DNA from: Chloroflexota bacterium
GTDB lineage: Bacteria; Chloroflexota; Dehalococcoidia; DSTF01; JACRBR01
Direction of reading: 5' to 3'
Length of the DNA: 10,853 bases
NCBI GenBank assembly: GCA_016213125.1
Contig: JACRBR010000314.1
Location: 1-10,853, forward strand
The notes below the pieces were generated by a model. That model had not been told where the DNA came from. It saw nothing but the letters and a program-made list of their open reading frames with translations, and made no database searches. Positions 1-6,226 of this stretch are shown piece after piece. The number at the start of each line of letters is the position of its first letter. Within the stretch, counting starts at the first letter, position 1. The position numbers and the translations under genes are program-made.

Positions 1-44
1 ACACCAGTCAACATCACGAGCATCCTATCACAGAGCACGCTTGC

Positions 45-78
45 CTTGCATGTGCGGGGATTCCCCCGCTCGCGCAAG
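45..78 (+). other. Stem-loop upstream of the kimA-like gene
   Basis: Two stacked perfect stems are seen: 45-49 (CTTGC) with 74-78 (GCAAG), and 54-59 (GCGGGG) with 64-69 (CCCCGC). They are separated by a 4/4 internal loop and closed by a 4-base loop at 60-63. There is no T-run after it, so it does not look like an intrinsic terminator. A weak -10-like GATACT lies at 93-98, which would place the hairpin over or just upstream of the promoter. It could be an operator, part of a leader, or the tail of an upstream element cut off by the window edge. The rest of 1-120 shows nothing else recognisable. Confidence 0.35.
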
Positions 79-120
79 CAGATCCGCCGAGTGATACTGA
101 GGCCGTGAGAGCGAGCACAC

Positions 121-2262
121 GTGGCTGAGACCAAACCCCCGGACCAGCCTGGAAGCACAACCGGCGGCGGTGGGCCTCAACCTCCACAGGAAGATCGCGG
201 CAGGGTGCGCCTTCCGCGGCGCCAGTCCGGCCCCGAGGTCGAAGGCACCGAACTGGTCCATGGGCGCAAGGCCGGTTCCGTCTATGCGCGCCGCGTCCGC
301 GAGAGCGAGCGCCACTTCGAGCGCGGCGCCGAGGAAGGCACCTACCGCGCCACCAACCGGGCCACTGCCCCCCGCACCCGTGGACAGCGCATCTGGCAGC
401 GCGTGCGGCACGTCCTGGTGGGCGCGCCCATCGCCACCGAGGAGCAAGAGGAACAGCGCCTTCCCAAGTGGAAGGCGCTGGCCGTGTTCTCGTCCGATGC
501 GCTTTCGTCCAGCGCCTACGCAACGGACGAGATCCTTCTCGTGCTCGTCGGGGCCAGCGTCGGCGCGCTCACGCGTTCGATCCCCATCGCGCTGGCGATC
601 TGCGCGCTGCTCGCCGTCGTCACCTTCTCCTACCGGCAGACCATCAGGGCGTATCCCAGCGGCGGCGGCGCCTACATCGTGGCGCGCGACAACCTGGGCG
701 ACGTGGCGGGGCTCACCGCGGCGGCCGGACTGTCCGTCGGCTACATCCTGACGGTTGCTGTCTCGATCGCCGCCGGCGTGTTCGCGGTGGTGTCGGCATT
801 CCCCGAACTTGCCGACTTCAAAGTGGCCATCGCCGGCATCGCCGTAGGGGTCATCACCCTGCTGAACCTCCGCGGCATCCGCGAATCCGGCACGATTTTC
901 GCCATTCCGACGTATGGCTTCATCCTCGCCTTCGTTGTGCTCATTGTCGCCGGGTTCATCCGGCTCATGATCAACCCGGACCTGCAGGCGGAGCCCCTCG
1001 AGAGCTGGGAGGAGGCCGGCACATCGGCGTTGTCCTGGTTCATCATCCTGCGCGCGTTCGCTTCGGGGTCCGCGGCGCTCACCGGTGTGGAGGCCATCTC
1101 CAACGGGATTCCCGCGTTCCAGAAGCCGGAGCCTCGAAATGCTTCCACCACCCTCATGTGGATGGCGGTGATCCTTGGCGTCCTGTTCCTCTGCATCACG
1201 ATCCTGGCCCACCAGCTGGGCGTGCGGCACTCAACGGAGGTGTCCGCTCCGGCGCAGATCGCGAAGACCGTCTTCGGCGAGACGCCCATCTTCTACCTGA
1301 TCCAGGCCTTCACCGCCCTCATCCTCTTCCTCGCCGCCAACACCGCCTATGCCGACTTCCCGCGCCTGGGGTCGATCCTCGCGCGCGACCGCTTCCTGCC
1401 GCATCAGTTCCTGTTCCGAGGCGACCGTCTGGCCTACTCGAACGGCATCGTCGTGCTGGGCGGCGCATCAGTCGTGCTACTCGTGATCTTCAATGCCAGC
1501 GTGAATCGCCTGATACCGCTGTACGCGTTTGGCGTGTTCCTCTCGTTCACCCTGTCACAGAGCGGCATGATCATCCATTGGCTCCGCGTGAAGGAGGCCG
1601 GGTGGAAACCCAGCATCGTCGTGAACGGCGTCGGCGCGGTCACCACCGGCATCGTCGCCGCGATCGTCGGGAGCACGAACTTCACCGCCGGCGCCTGGAT
1701 CTCCATGATCATGATCCTGCTCGTCGCGCTGCTGCTCTGGTCCGTATACAAGCACTACATGGGCGTTGAGAAGAAGCTGCGGATCCCGAAGAACGTCGTC
1801 TTTGGGTTCGGCCCGGAGGCGCGCCACGGCCAGGCCGTGCTCGTCCCCGTGGACGAGATCAATCGCGCCGTCCTTCGCACTGTCGACTACGCCCGTTCGA
1901 TCTCGCCCAACGTCACCGCGCTGCACGTCACCGACGACGTCGAGGAGGCCAACGAACTCCGTCGGGAATGGGAGTCGCGGGTCCTCGATGTCCAGCTCGT
2001 CGTGATCGATTCGCCGTACCGGTCGTTCGTGCGGCCCGTGCTGTCCTACGTCGACGCGCTGGACCGGGCCGACCCGGGCCAGTACGTAACCGTGGTGCTG
2101 CCCGAGTTCCGGACGCCCTGGCCGTGGCAGCGCTTCCTGCACAACCAGTCGGCCCGCCGCCTCAAGAACGCGCTCGTCGAACGGCCCAACACGGTCATCG
2201 TAGAAGTGCCCTACCATCTCGCGGGCAACGGCCCGGACGAGATCCCCGAGGCGACGGAGTAG
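121..2262 (+). CDS. kimA: KimA-type potassium/proton symporter (KUP/APC superfamily) with long N-terminal extension
   Basis: Predicted inner-membrane transporter of 713 aa that should import K+ with H+. From about residue 115 it follows Bacillus subtilis KimA (from memory, about 607 aa) with a constant offset of 90-91. Shared stretches are SSDALSS around D126, YRQ-x-I-x-AYP-x-GGGAYIV (171-187), LTGVEAISN around T321, LIPLYAxGVF around Y468 and TLSQ-x-GM. KimA potassium-site residues D36, Y43, Y118, T121, S125, T230 and Y377 have counterparts D126, Y133, Y208, T211, S215, T321 and Y468. D117 is replaced by G207. About 12 membrane segments end near 550. A cytosolic Usp-like domain (about 560-705) keeps the HNQSA motif. 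The GTG start is the first in-frame start after TGA 106-108; the ribosome site is weak, so V95 (GTG at 403) is an alternative. Residues 1-95 are polar, Pro/Gly/Arg-rich and have no counterpart in KimA. Family call is firm; ion specificity is inferred. Confidence 0.85.
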   Translation: MAETKPPDQPGSTTGGGGPQPPQEDRGRVRLPRRQSGPEVEGTELVHGRKAGSVYARRVRESERHFERGAEEGTYRATNRATAPRTRGQRIWQRVRHVLVGAPIATEEQEEQRLPKWKALAVFSSDALSSSAYATDEILLVLVGASVGALTRSIPIALAICALLAVVTFSYRQTIRAYPSGGGAYIVARDNLGDVAGLTAAAGLSVGYILTVAVSIAAGVFAVVSAFPELADFKVAIAGIAVGVITLLNLRGIRESGTIFAIPTYGFILAFVVLIVAGFIRLMINPDLQAEPLESWEEAGTSALSWFIILRAFASGSAALTGVEAISNGIPAFQKPEPRNASTTLMWMAVILGVLFLCITILAHQLGVRHSTEVSAPAQIAKTVFGETPIFYLIQAFTALILFLAANTAYADFPRLGSILARDRFLPHQFLFRGDRLAYSNGIVVLGGASVVLLVIFNASVNRLIPLYAFGVFLSFTLSQSGMIIHWLRVKEAGWKPSIVVNGVGAVTTGIVAAIVGSTNFTAGAWISMIMILLVALLLWSVYKHYMGVEKKLRIPKNVVFGFGPEARHGQAVLVPVDEINRAVLRTVDYARSISPNVTALHVTDDVEEANELRREWESRVLDVQLVVIDSPYRSFVRPVLSYVDALDRADPGQYVTVVLPEFRTPWPWQRFLHNQSARRLKNALVERPNTVIVEVPYHLAGNGPDEIPEATE

Positions 2263-2294
2263 GCCTGGGATCGTGGGTTGTGGCGGACGCAGAA

Positions 2295-2342
2295 AGACCA
2301 GGGCGCCTAGTCTTGTGACGGGGATTTGTCACGCCCTGGTCT
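2295..2342 (+). terminator. Strong hairpin terminator after the kimA-like gene
   Basis: An 11-bp perfect stem pairs 2295-2305 (AGACCAGGGCG) with 2332-2342 (CGCCCTGGTCT). An inner GTGAC/GTCAC helix (2315-2319 with 2328-2332, sharing one base with the outer arm) can extend it. It starts 33 bases after the stop codon. The downstream tract CTCTCT is pyrimidine-rich but not a true T-run, so termination may be only partly intrinsic. Confidence 0.6.
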
Positions 2343-2578
2343 CTCTAGAAGAAGCCCCGGCTCCGTGTGTGCTCTTCACGCAGCGGGTTTGCCTTACAAG
2401 GGCAGTATCGGCTCCCCCTGTTAAAGAAGAATGAGTCCGGAGATAAATTCCCGTCGTTGACATCGATTCTTTGCGCCGAATCCCGACGAGCCGGTATGCG
2501 CGCGCAACCGCCGCCGGGCCCCCGCAGTTGTGTTGATATAGTGACTCCGCGACCAGCCCGCCACCGGGAGAGTACGAA
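2343..2578. other. Non-coding intergenic stretch with promoter at its 3' end
   Basis: About 236 bases with no convincing gene. Base composition is less GC-rich in 2420-2475 than in the flanking genes. A perfect -35-like TTGACA at 2457-2462 has no acceptable -10 at normal spacing. A 6-bp inverted repeat, TTGCGC (2471-2476) with GCGCAA (2502-2507), encloses a 25-base loop. The only element I would call functional is the extended -10 near 2534, listed separately. Confidence 0.4.
2534..2542 (+). promoter_or_regulatory. Extended -10 promoter for the 2579 gene
   Basis: TGATATAGT is an extended -10: TG at 2534-2535, one base, then TATAGT at 2537-2542 (5 of 6 to TATAAT). No good -35 sits 16-18 bases upstream, as is common for extended -10 promoters. 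Transcription would start near 2549. That leaves a leader of about 30 bases containing GGGAG at 2566-2570, eight bases before the GTG start. Confidence 0.45.
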
Positions 2579-3163
2579 GTGAGTCCCAGGCCAACGTGGA
2601 TCCTCCTCCTGCCGGTGGTGGCCGTGGCTGCCGCCCTGCTGGCGATCCTCGCCCTGGATGTGGCCAAGGGCGGTTCGGCGCAGCCGGGCCGGCCCCTGGG
2701 CGAGGCCAAGAATCAGCGCTTTCCCTACCAGGCGCCCACCGCTACGCAGATCGGCGCGCAACCGACCCCGAAGCCGCGGCCATCGGTCACGAGCGGCGGC
2801 GGGCGGCCCGGCAACCCCGCCGACCGCGACATCAAGCGGCGGACCGATCTGCTGCTCCTGCTGGAGGCGGCAGGCCGGTTCAAGCAACAGAACGGCTCCC
2901 TGCCCACGACCGAAGACAAGGTCCAGTCCCTGTGCGCGTACGAAACTCTGGACCAGGGGTGCGCCTTCGAGGACGTGCTCTCCCCGCTGCCGATCGATCC
3001 GCTCGGAGCGCCGGTCGAGAACGGGTACTGGTACTCCTCCAACGGCCAGAAGGCGAAGTTTTACTCCTCGCTCGAGGTTGAGATCCCCGAGGACCAGCGC
3101 TGCCCCACGGAGGATGCCGAGCTGAAGAAGCGGGCCTACCTCATCTGCGTCGAGACGCCGTAA
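2579..3163 (+). CDS. Membrane-anchored protein with pseudopilin-like ectodomain, function unknown
   Basis: A 194-aa protein that I cannot assign to a named gene. Residues 7-26 form one hydrophobic signal-anchor, placing the rest outside the cytoplasm. Residues 30-85 are a Pro/Gly-rich linker. Residues 86-166 read like the globular part of type II secretion/type IV pseudopilins: a charged helix (RRTDLLLLLEAAGRF), then NGSLPTT, then DPLG (140-143), then YWYSSNGQ before a strand. Four cysteines (119, 128, 175, 190) could form two disulfides outside the cell. There is no prepilin peptidase site (no G-F-x3-E before the hydrophobic stretch), so it should not be processed as a pilin. The GTG start is supported by GGGAG eight bases upstream and by the extended -10. 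The gene appears to be a single transcription unit between a terminator and the next promoter. The pseudopilin resemblance is read from pattern only. Confidence 0.7.
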   Translation: MSPRPTWILLLPVVAVAAALLAILALDVAKGGSAQPGRPLGEAKNQRFPYQAPTATQIGAQPTPKPRPSVTSGGGRPGNPADRDIKRRTDLLLLLEAAGRFKQQNGSLPTTEDKVQSLCAYETLDQGCAFEDVLSPLPIDPLGAPVENGYWYSSNGQKAKFYSSLEVEIPEDQRCPTEDAELKKRAYLICVETP

Positions 3164-3186
3164 CCACGCAGCGGGCATCCACCGCC

Positions 3187-3213
3187 GGCCCGCAACGTAA
3201 CGCCGGGCGGGCC
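3187..3213 (+). terminator. GC-rich hairpin after the 2579 gene (weak terminator candidate)
   Basis: GGCCCGC (3187-3193) pairs with GCGGGCC (3207-3213) around a 13-base loop, starting 24 bases after the stop codon. There is no T-tract, so it may only assist factor-dependent termination or protect the 3' end. Confidence 0.3.
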
Positions 3214-3227
3214 GCGCGCACCATACT

Positions 3228-3261
3228 CACGAGGTTCACGCGATAGACCTCGTGATAAAGT
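3228..3261 (+). promoter_or_regulatory. Promoter with overlapping 8-bp inverted repeat, upstream of the molybdoenzyme gene
   Basis: CACGAGGT (3228-3235) and ACCTCGTG (3247-3254) form a perfect 8-bp inverted repeat with an 11-base spacer. The right arm runs directly into TGATAAAGT (3253-3261), an extended -10 whose hexamer is TAAAGT. Transcription would start about 20 bases before the ATG. The repeat covers the -35/spacer region, so a bound dimeric regulator would be placed to block RNA polymerase. A hairpin role in RNA is less likely because most of it lies upstream of the predicted start. Confidence 0.45.
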
Positions 3262-3288
3262 GGTGACCAACACTCAGAAGGACGGAAG

Positions 3289-3894
3289 ATGGCCATCGAT
3301 ATCTTTAGCCAGCGCGCGAAGAAGGACCGCCAGGAGCACGGCGACCGCCTGCCACCAGGGCAGAAGCTCACGGACGGCTGGCCGGTCCTGCACTACGGCG
3401 GGATCCCCACAATCGATCTTGCGACGTGGAAGTTCTCGATAGTCGGCCTGGTCGAGGACGAGGTCCACCTCACGTGGGAGCAGTTCATGGCGCTCCCCCA
3501 GACCACGCTGCGGTCCGACATCCACTGCGTGACACACTGGAGCAAGTTCGACAACGACTGGACAGGCGTGGCAATCGCCGACTTCATGAAGCAGGTCGCG
3601 ATCAAGCCGGAAGCGAAGCACGTCATGCTGCACAGCTACGGCGGCTACACGACAAACATCTCGCTCGCGGAGCTGATGGACAGCGGCGTCATCCTCGCGC
3701 ACTCGCACAACGGCGAGCCGCTGGAGAAGCAGCACGGCTGGCCCCTGCGCCTCGTCGTCCCGAAGCTGTACTTCTGGAAGAGCGCGAAGTGGGTGCGCGG
3801 CATGGTGCTGATGCCCAACGAGAAGCCCGGCTTCTGGGAGATGTACGGATACCACATCCACGGCGATCCGTGGACCGAGGAGCGCTACTCGTAG
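3289..3894 (+). CDS. Sulfite-oxidase-fold molybdopterin-dependent oxidoreductase, cytoplasmic
   Basis: A 201-aa protein that matches throughout the stand-alone 'oxidoreductase molybdopterin-binding domain' family (sulfite oxidase/YedY fold). The expected Mo-ligating cysteine is C80 in the motif DIHCVTHWSKFDN. Other family hallmarks are the entry WPVLHYGGIP (31-40), TWEQFMALP (62-70), GYTTN, HGWPLRL-x-VPKLY-x-WKSAKWVRG and the C-terminal GYH-x-x-GDPW-x-EERY. There is no Tat or Sec signal and no heme or dimerisation domain, so it differs from exported MsrP (YedY) and from full sulfite oxidase. It probably acts in the cytoplasm with an unknown electron partner and substrate. The ATG start has AAGGACGGAAG just upstream. 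It seems to be a one-gene unit, with a promoter/inverted repeat before it and a hairpin at its stop codon. Confidence 0.85.
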   Translation: MAIDIFSQRAKKDRQEHGDRLPPGQKLTDGWPVLHYGGIPTIDLATWKFSIVGLVEDEVHLTWEQFMALPQTTLRSDIHCVTHWSKFDNDWTGVAIADFMKQVAIKPEAKHVMLHSYGGYTTNISLAELMDSGVILAHSHNGEPLEKQHGWPLRLVVPKLYFWKSAKWVRGMVLMPNEKPGFWEMYGYHIHGDPWTEERYS

Positions 3895-3931
3895 GCGAGC
3901 GTCGTTCCGGCGGCGCGGACATGCTCGCCTA
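3892..3931 (+). terminator. Hairpin beginning at the molybdoenzyme stop codon
   Basis: TAGGCGAGC (3892-3900, including the TAG stop) pairs perfectly with GCTCGCCTA (3923-3931). A further GTC/GAC pairing (3901-3903 with 3918-3920) is interrupted only by a 2-base bulge. No T-run follows. It lies between the stop codon and a promoter-like pair at 3955-3983, which fits a transcription boundary. Confidence 0.45.
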
Positions 3932-3954
3932 TCGCGCGCCTCTCCCTGCCCAGC

Positions 3955-3983
3955 TTGATTCGGGGATCGGCGGGCTGTAGGTT
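3955..3983 (+). promoter_or_regulatory. Candidate promoter for the phospholipid/GT-C pair
   Basis: TTGATT at 3955-3960 (4 of 6 to TTGACA) and TAGGTT at 3978-3983 (3 of 6 to TATAAT) are 17 bases apart. The predicted RNA start is near 3990. If real, it rules out the longer TTG start at 3955 for the next gene, which would then lie inside the promoter. Confidence 0.3.
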
Positions 3984-4029
3984 TCAGCGAACGCTGCGCA
4001 CGCGATACCTGCCCGGTTTCGGGGTGATC

Positions 4030-4656
4030 TTGCCTTCCTTTGCCATCGTCCCGCACAAGGTCTCGACGCGGTTCACGGATCCCATCGTGTCGCCGCTGGC
4101 CAGCATCGGCGTGACGCCGAACATGATCTCCGTCGCGGGGTTCGCCGGTAACGTCGCCGCGGCCGTGCTCGCCGCGTCCGGCTACTTCATCGCCGCGGGC
4201 ATCCTGATGCTCATCTTCAGCGCCCTCGACCTCCTCGATGGCGCCCTCGCGCGGAAGACCGGCACCGTCACGAAGTTCGGGGCCGTCTTCGACTCCGTCC
4301 TCGACCGCCTGTCCGAGGCGGCCGTGCTGGGCGGCCTGCTCTACCACTTCACGCAGGTCGGCGATCACACGATGGAGGTCGCCCTCTGCTACGCCGCCGT
4401 CGTCGGATCGATCATGGTGAGCTACACCAGGGCGCGGGCGGAGGGCATCGGGCTGGAGCTGCGCGAAGGGCTCTTCACCCGGGCCGAACGCGTGCTGCTG
4501 CTGGCGGGCGCGCTGATCCTGGCGCCGCTGCTGTACGACGACATCGTCCTCATCGCCCTCTGGATGCTTGCCGTATTCTCGCTGTTCACCGCGGCCCAGC
4601 GCGTGTTCGCTGTCTGGCAGAAGCTGAACGCCGGGGCCGGGGCCGATCCCGCATGA
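4030..4656 (+). CDS. CDP-alcohol phosphatidyltransferase, probably phosphatidylinositol-phosphate synthase-like
   Basis: Integral membrane enzyme joining CDP-diacylglycerol (or similar) to an alcohol acceptor, releasing CMP. The full signature D-x2-D-G-x2-A-R-x8-G-x3-D-x3-D is present (D67, D70, D88, D92 from the chosen start). It also has the SY-x-x-ARAE (S131-E138) and RAER (151-154) stretches typical of inositol-phosphate-using members such as mycobacterial PgsA1. From memory, PgsA1 S132, K135 and R155 contact inositol phosphate; the matches here are S131, R134 and R154, so Lys is replaced by Arg. About six membrane helices are seen. Start: TTG 4030 follows GGGGTGATC, a strong anti-16S match, and gives N-terminus MPSFAIVPHK. 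GTG 4024 and TTG 3955 (233 aa) are alternatives without a ribosome site. The stop overlaps the next ATG as ATGA, so the two genes are translationally coupled. Substrate (inositol phosphate or glycerol phosphate) is not certain. Confidence 0.8.
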   Translation: MPSFAIVPHKVSTRFTDPIVSPLASIGVTPNMISVAGFAGNVAAAVLAASGYFIAAGILMLIFSALDLLDGALARKTGTVTKFGAVFDSVLDRLSEAAVLGGLLYHFTQVGDHTMEVALCYAAVVGSIMVSYTRARAEGIGLELREGLFTRAERVLLLAGALILAPLLYDDIVLIALWMLAVFSLFTAAQRVFAVWQKLNAGAGADPA

Positions 4657-6173
4657 CCACGGCCGCCACTATCGAACCAGCTCGCTCAGCGCAGGCAGCG
4701 AACCCCGACGTTATCGCCCGCATCCTCAACTACGACTTCACGCAGCCGCTTGCCTTCGTCGCCCTCGCGATCGTGTACCTCGCGACCCGCGCGCCGTTCA
4801 TCAACACGGGCTACGGCACAGACCCCGATGCCTGGCGCGTCGCCATCTCCGGCTACTGGCTCTGGGATCACCATGAGTTCTACCCGTCGCGCCTTCCCGG
4901 CTACCCGGTGCACGAGCTGGCGACGGCCGTCGTCATCAAGGGCGGCTGGCTCGCGACGAACTCGCTGACGGTGCTGGTGTCGCTGCTCGGGCTCTGGTTT
5001 TTCGCGCGCCTGGTCCAGCTGCTGGACATCCCGAACAGGGCCGTCGTCGTCATCGCCTTCGCCTTCACGCCGCTCATCTGGATCAACAGCATGACCACGA
5101 TGGACTACATGTGGTCGCTCTCGTTCGTCCTTGGCGCCTACTATTTCCTCCTGCTGGAGGGAACCAGCCGCGCCGGCTTCATGCTGGGTCTTGCCGCGGG
5201 TTGCCGCCTGCCCGCGCTCGCCATGCTCGTGCCGTTCGTCGTGTATCTCTGGCGCGACGACCGTCGCGAAGAGATCCGCGACCTCGTGACGTGGACCGTC
5301 TTCGTGCCCGTCGTCGCCTATGCGCCCATCGCCTGGAAGTACGGATTTCTCTTCCTGAACTTCTACGACGCGAAGGTGGACGTGCTGAATGTGCTGCGCC
5401 TCCTGGGCAAGGACACGTTGGGGCTACTCGGCTCGATGGCTGTACTCGCCGCCGCCGCCGTCTCGCTGCCGCGCCTCGCCCGGCTGCCCTCGGACTTCCT
5501 GCGCGACAAGAACGTCACCGTCTGGATTCTGGCCATCGGGATCGGGGTCGTCGTGTTCCTCCGCCTCCCGCACGAGGCCGCCTACCTGCTCCCGGTCTAC
5601 CCCTTCGGCTTCCTGGTAATGGCGAAGTACTTCCAGCGCTGGGTCCTGACGGGCGCGGTCGCCGTCATCATCCTCGCGGGGTTCGTCGACCTCACGTCGC
5701 CGGGCGACGAGATCACGTCGGAGACGTTTACGAACGCCGAACTCGGCAGCGGGCTGATCCTCTCGAACCAGGATACGCAGGAGCTCCAGCGCACCTTCGT
5801 GCGGGATCTCGCCAACCAGCAGGTCCCGAACCGCAGCATCGTCAGCCTTGGCTTCATCTACCCGCAGTTCGTCATCCGCAACCGCGATGATCTGGAGCTG
5901 GGGATACTGGAAAAGGACAGGGGCTCGATCAGCCAGCTCAGCGACAAGGGTAAGGCCACCAACAGGGAACGAGACATCACGTATGTCTGGCTCCTCGACT
6001 GGGACGCGTTCGAGGAGTACCGCGCGCAGGGGTTCACGCTCTTCCACACGCTCGATTCCGGCCGCAGTACGGCCGGGCTCTACGACTACCGCCCCGCCCT
6101 CCTCGGGTCGACCGCCATCGACCTGGGCCGCGGCCCCTCCGGCGGGTCCGGCGCCGCCCGGACCGATCGCTAG
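4653..6173 (+). CDS. Polytopic GT-C-like membrane protein (glycosyltransferase family 39/ArnT-like), putative
   Basis: A 506-aa protein with a first membrane helix at about 32-46, then an outside loop containing GTDPDAW (D57, D59) and SRLPGYPVHELA (79-90). About nine more helices end near residue 346. This is the layout of GT-C glycosyltransferases, which use a polyprenyl-phosphate sugar and carry the catalytic acid in the first outer loop. The R-x-PGYP stretch resembles the ArnT/family 39 'PPGYP' region. The last 160 or so residues are soluble and I recognise no domain; they include a conserved-looking DWDAFEEY segment. The ATG lies inside the stop of the phosphotransferase gene (ATGA), so this protein may glycosylate or otherwise handle the lipid made by its neighbour. 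The enzymatic role is inferred from topology and the loop motifs only; a non-catalytic membrane protein cannot be excluded. Confidence 0.65.
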   Translation: MTTAATIEPARSAQAANPDVIARILNYDFTQPLAFVALAIVYLATRAPFINTGYGTDPDAWRVAISGYWLWDHHEFYPSRLPGYPVHELATAVVIKGGWLATNSLTVLVSLLGLWFFARLVQLLDIPNRAVVVIAFAFTPLIWINSMTTMDYMWSLSFVLGAYYFLLLEGTSRAGFMLGLAAGCRLPALAMLVPFVVYLWRDDRREEIRDLVTWTVFVPVVAYAPIAWKYGFLFLNFYDAKVDVLNVLRLLGKDTLGLLGSMAVLAAAAVSLPRLARLPSDFLRDKNVTVWILAIGIGVVVFLRLPHEAAYLLPVYPFGFLVMAKYFQRWVLTGAVAVIILAGFVDLTSPGDEITSETFTNAELGSGLILSNQDTQELQRTFVRDLANQQVPNRSIVSLGFIYPQFVIRNRDDLELGILEKDRGSISQLSDKGKATNRERDITYVWLLDWDAFEEYRAQGFTLFHTLDSGRSTAGLYDYRPALLGSTAIDLGRGPSGGSGAARTDR

Positions 6174-6189
6174 AAACCCGCGAAGGTTA

Positions 6190-6219
6190 TTGCACGAACC
6201 GTGCAAATAGTAGTATCAT
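6190..6219 (+). promoter_or_regulatory. tetR promoter with perfect 17-bp palindromic operator
   Basis: TTGCACGAACCGTGCAA at 6190-6206 is a perfect inverted repeat with 7-bp arms and a 3-base centre, the size usual for TetR-family operators. Its left arm contains the -35-like TTGCAC (6190-6195). The -10-like TATCAT is at 6214-6219 after an 18-base spacer. Transcription would begin at about 6226-6227, on or next to the GTG start codon. Binding of the regulator here would cover the -35 box and repress the whole downstream set. Confidence 0.65.
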
Positions 6220-6226
6220 CGCCGCT

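Noticed and set aside
1..120. c-di-AMP (ydaO-type) riboswitch upstream of the kimA-like gene
   Set aside because: Only one simple hairpin is present and the visible leader is too short for the multi-stem ydaO fold. A riboswitch further upstream cannot be judged.
28..1230. Long reading frame on the - strand opposite the kimA-like gene (400 aa)
   Set aside because: Low-complexity Arg/Gly/Asp-rich translation with no family pattern. It lies exactly antisense to a well-conserved transporter and is a GC-rich shadow.
2457..2485. Promoter starting from a perfect TTGACA
   Set aside because: No acceptable -10 hexamer occurs 16-19 bases downstream, and the extended -10 at 2534 explains the gene better.
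2367..2582. 71-aa reading frame in the intergenic region
   Set aside because: No ribosome site, no conserved-looking pattern, and it ends inside the start of the next gene, overlapping its promoter.
3955..4029. TTG at 3955 as start of the phosphotransferase (233 aa)
   Set aside because: No ribosome site, it coincides with a promoter-like -35, and the added 25 residues do not resemble family N-termini. Kept as an alternative only.
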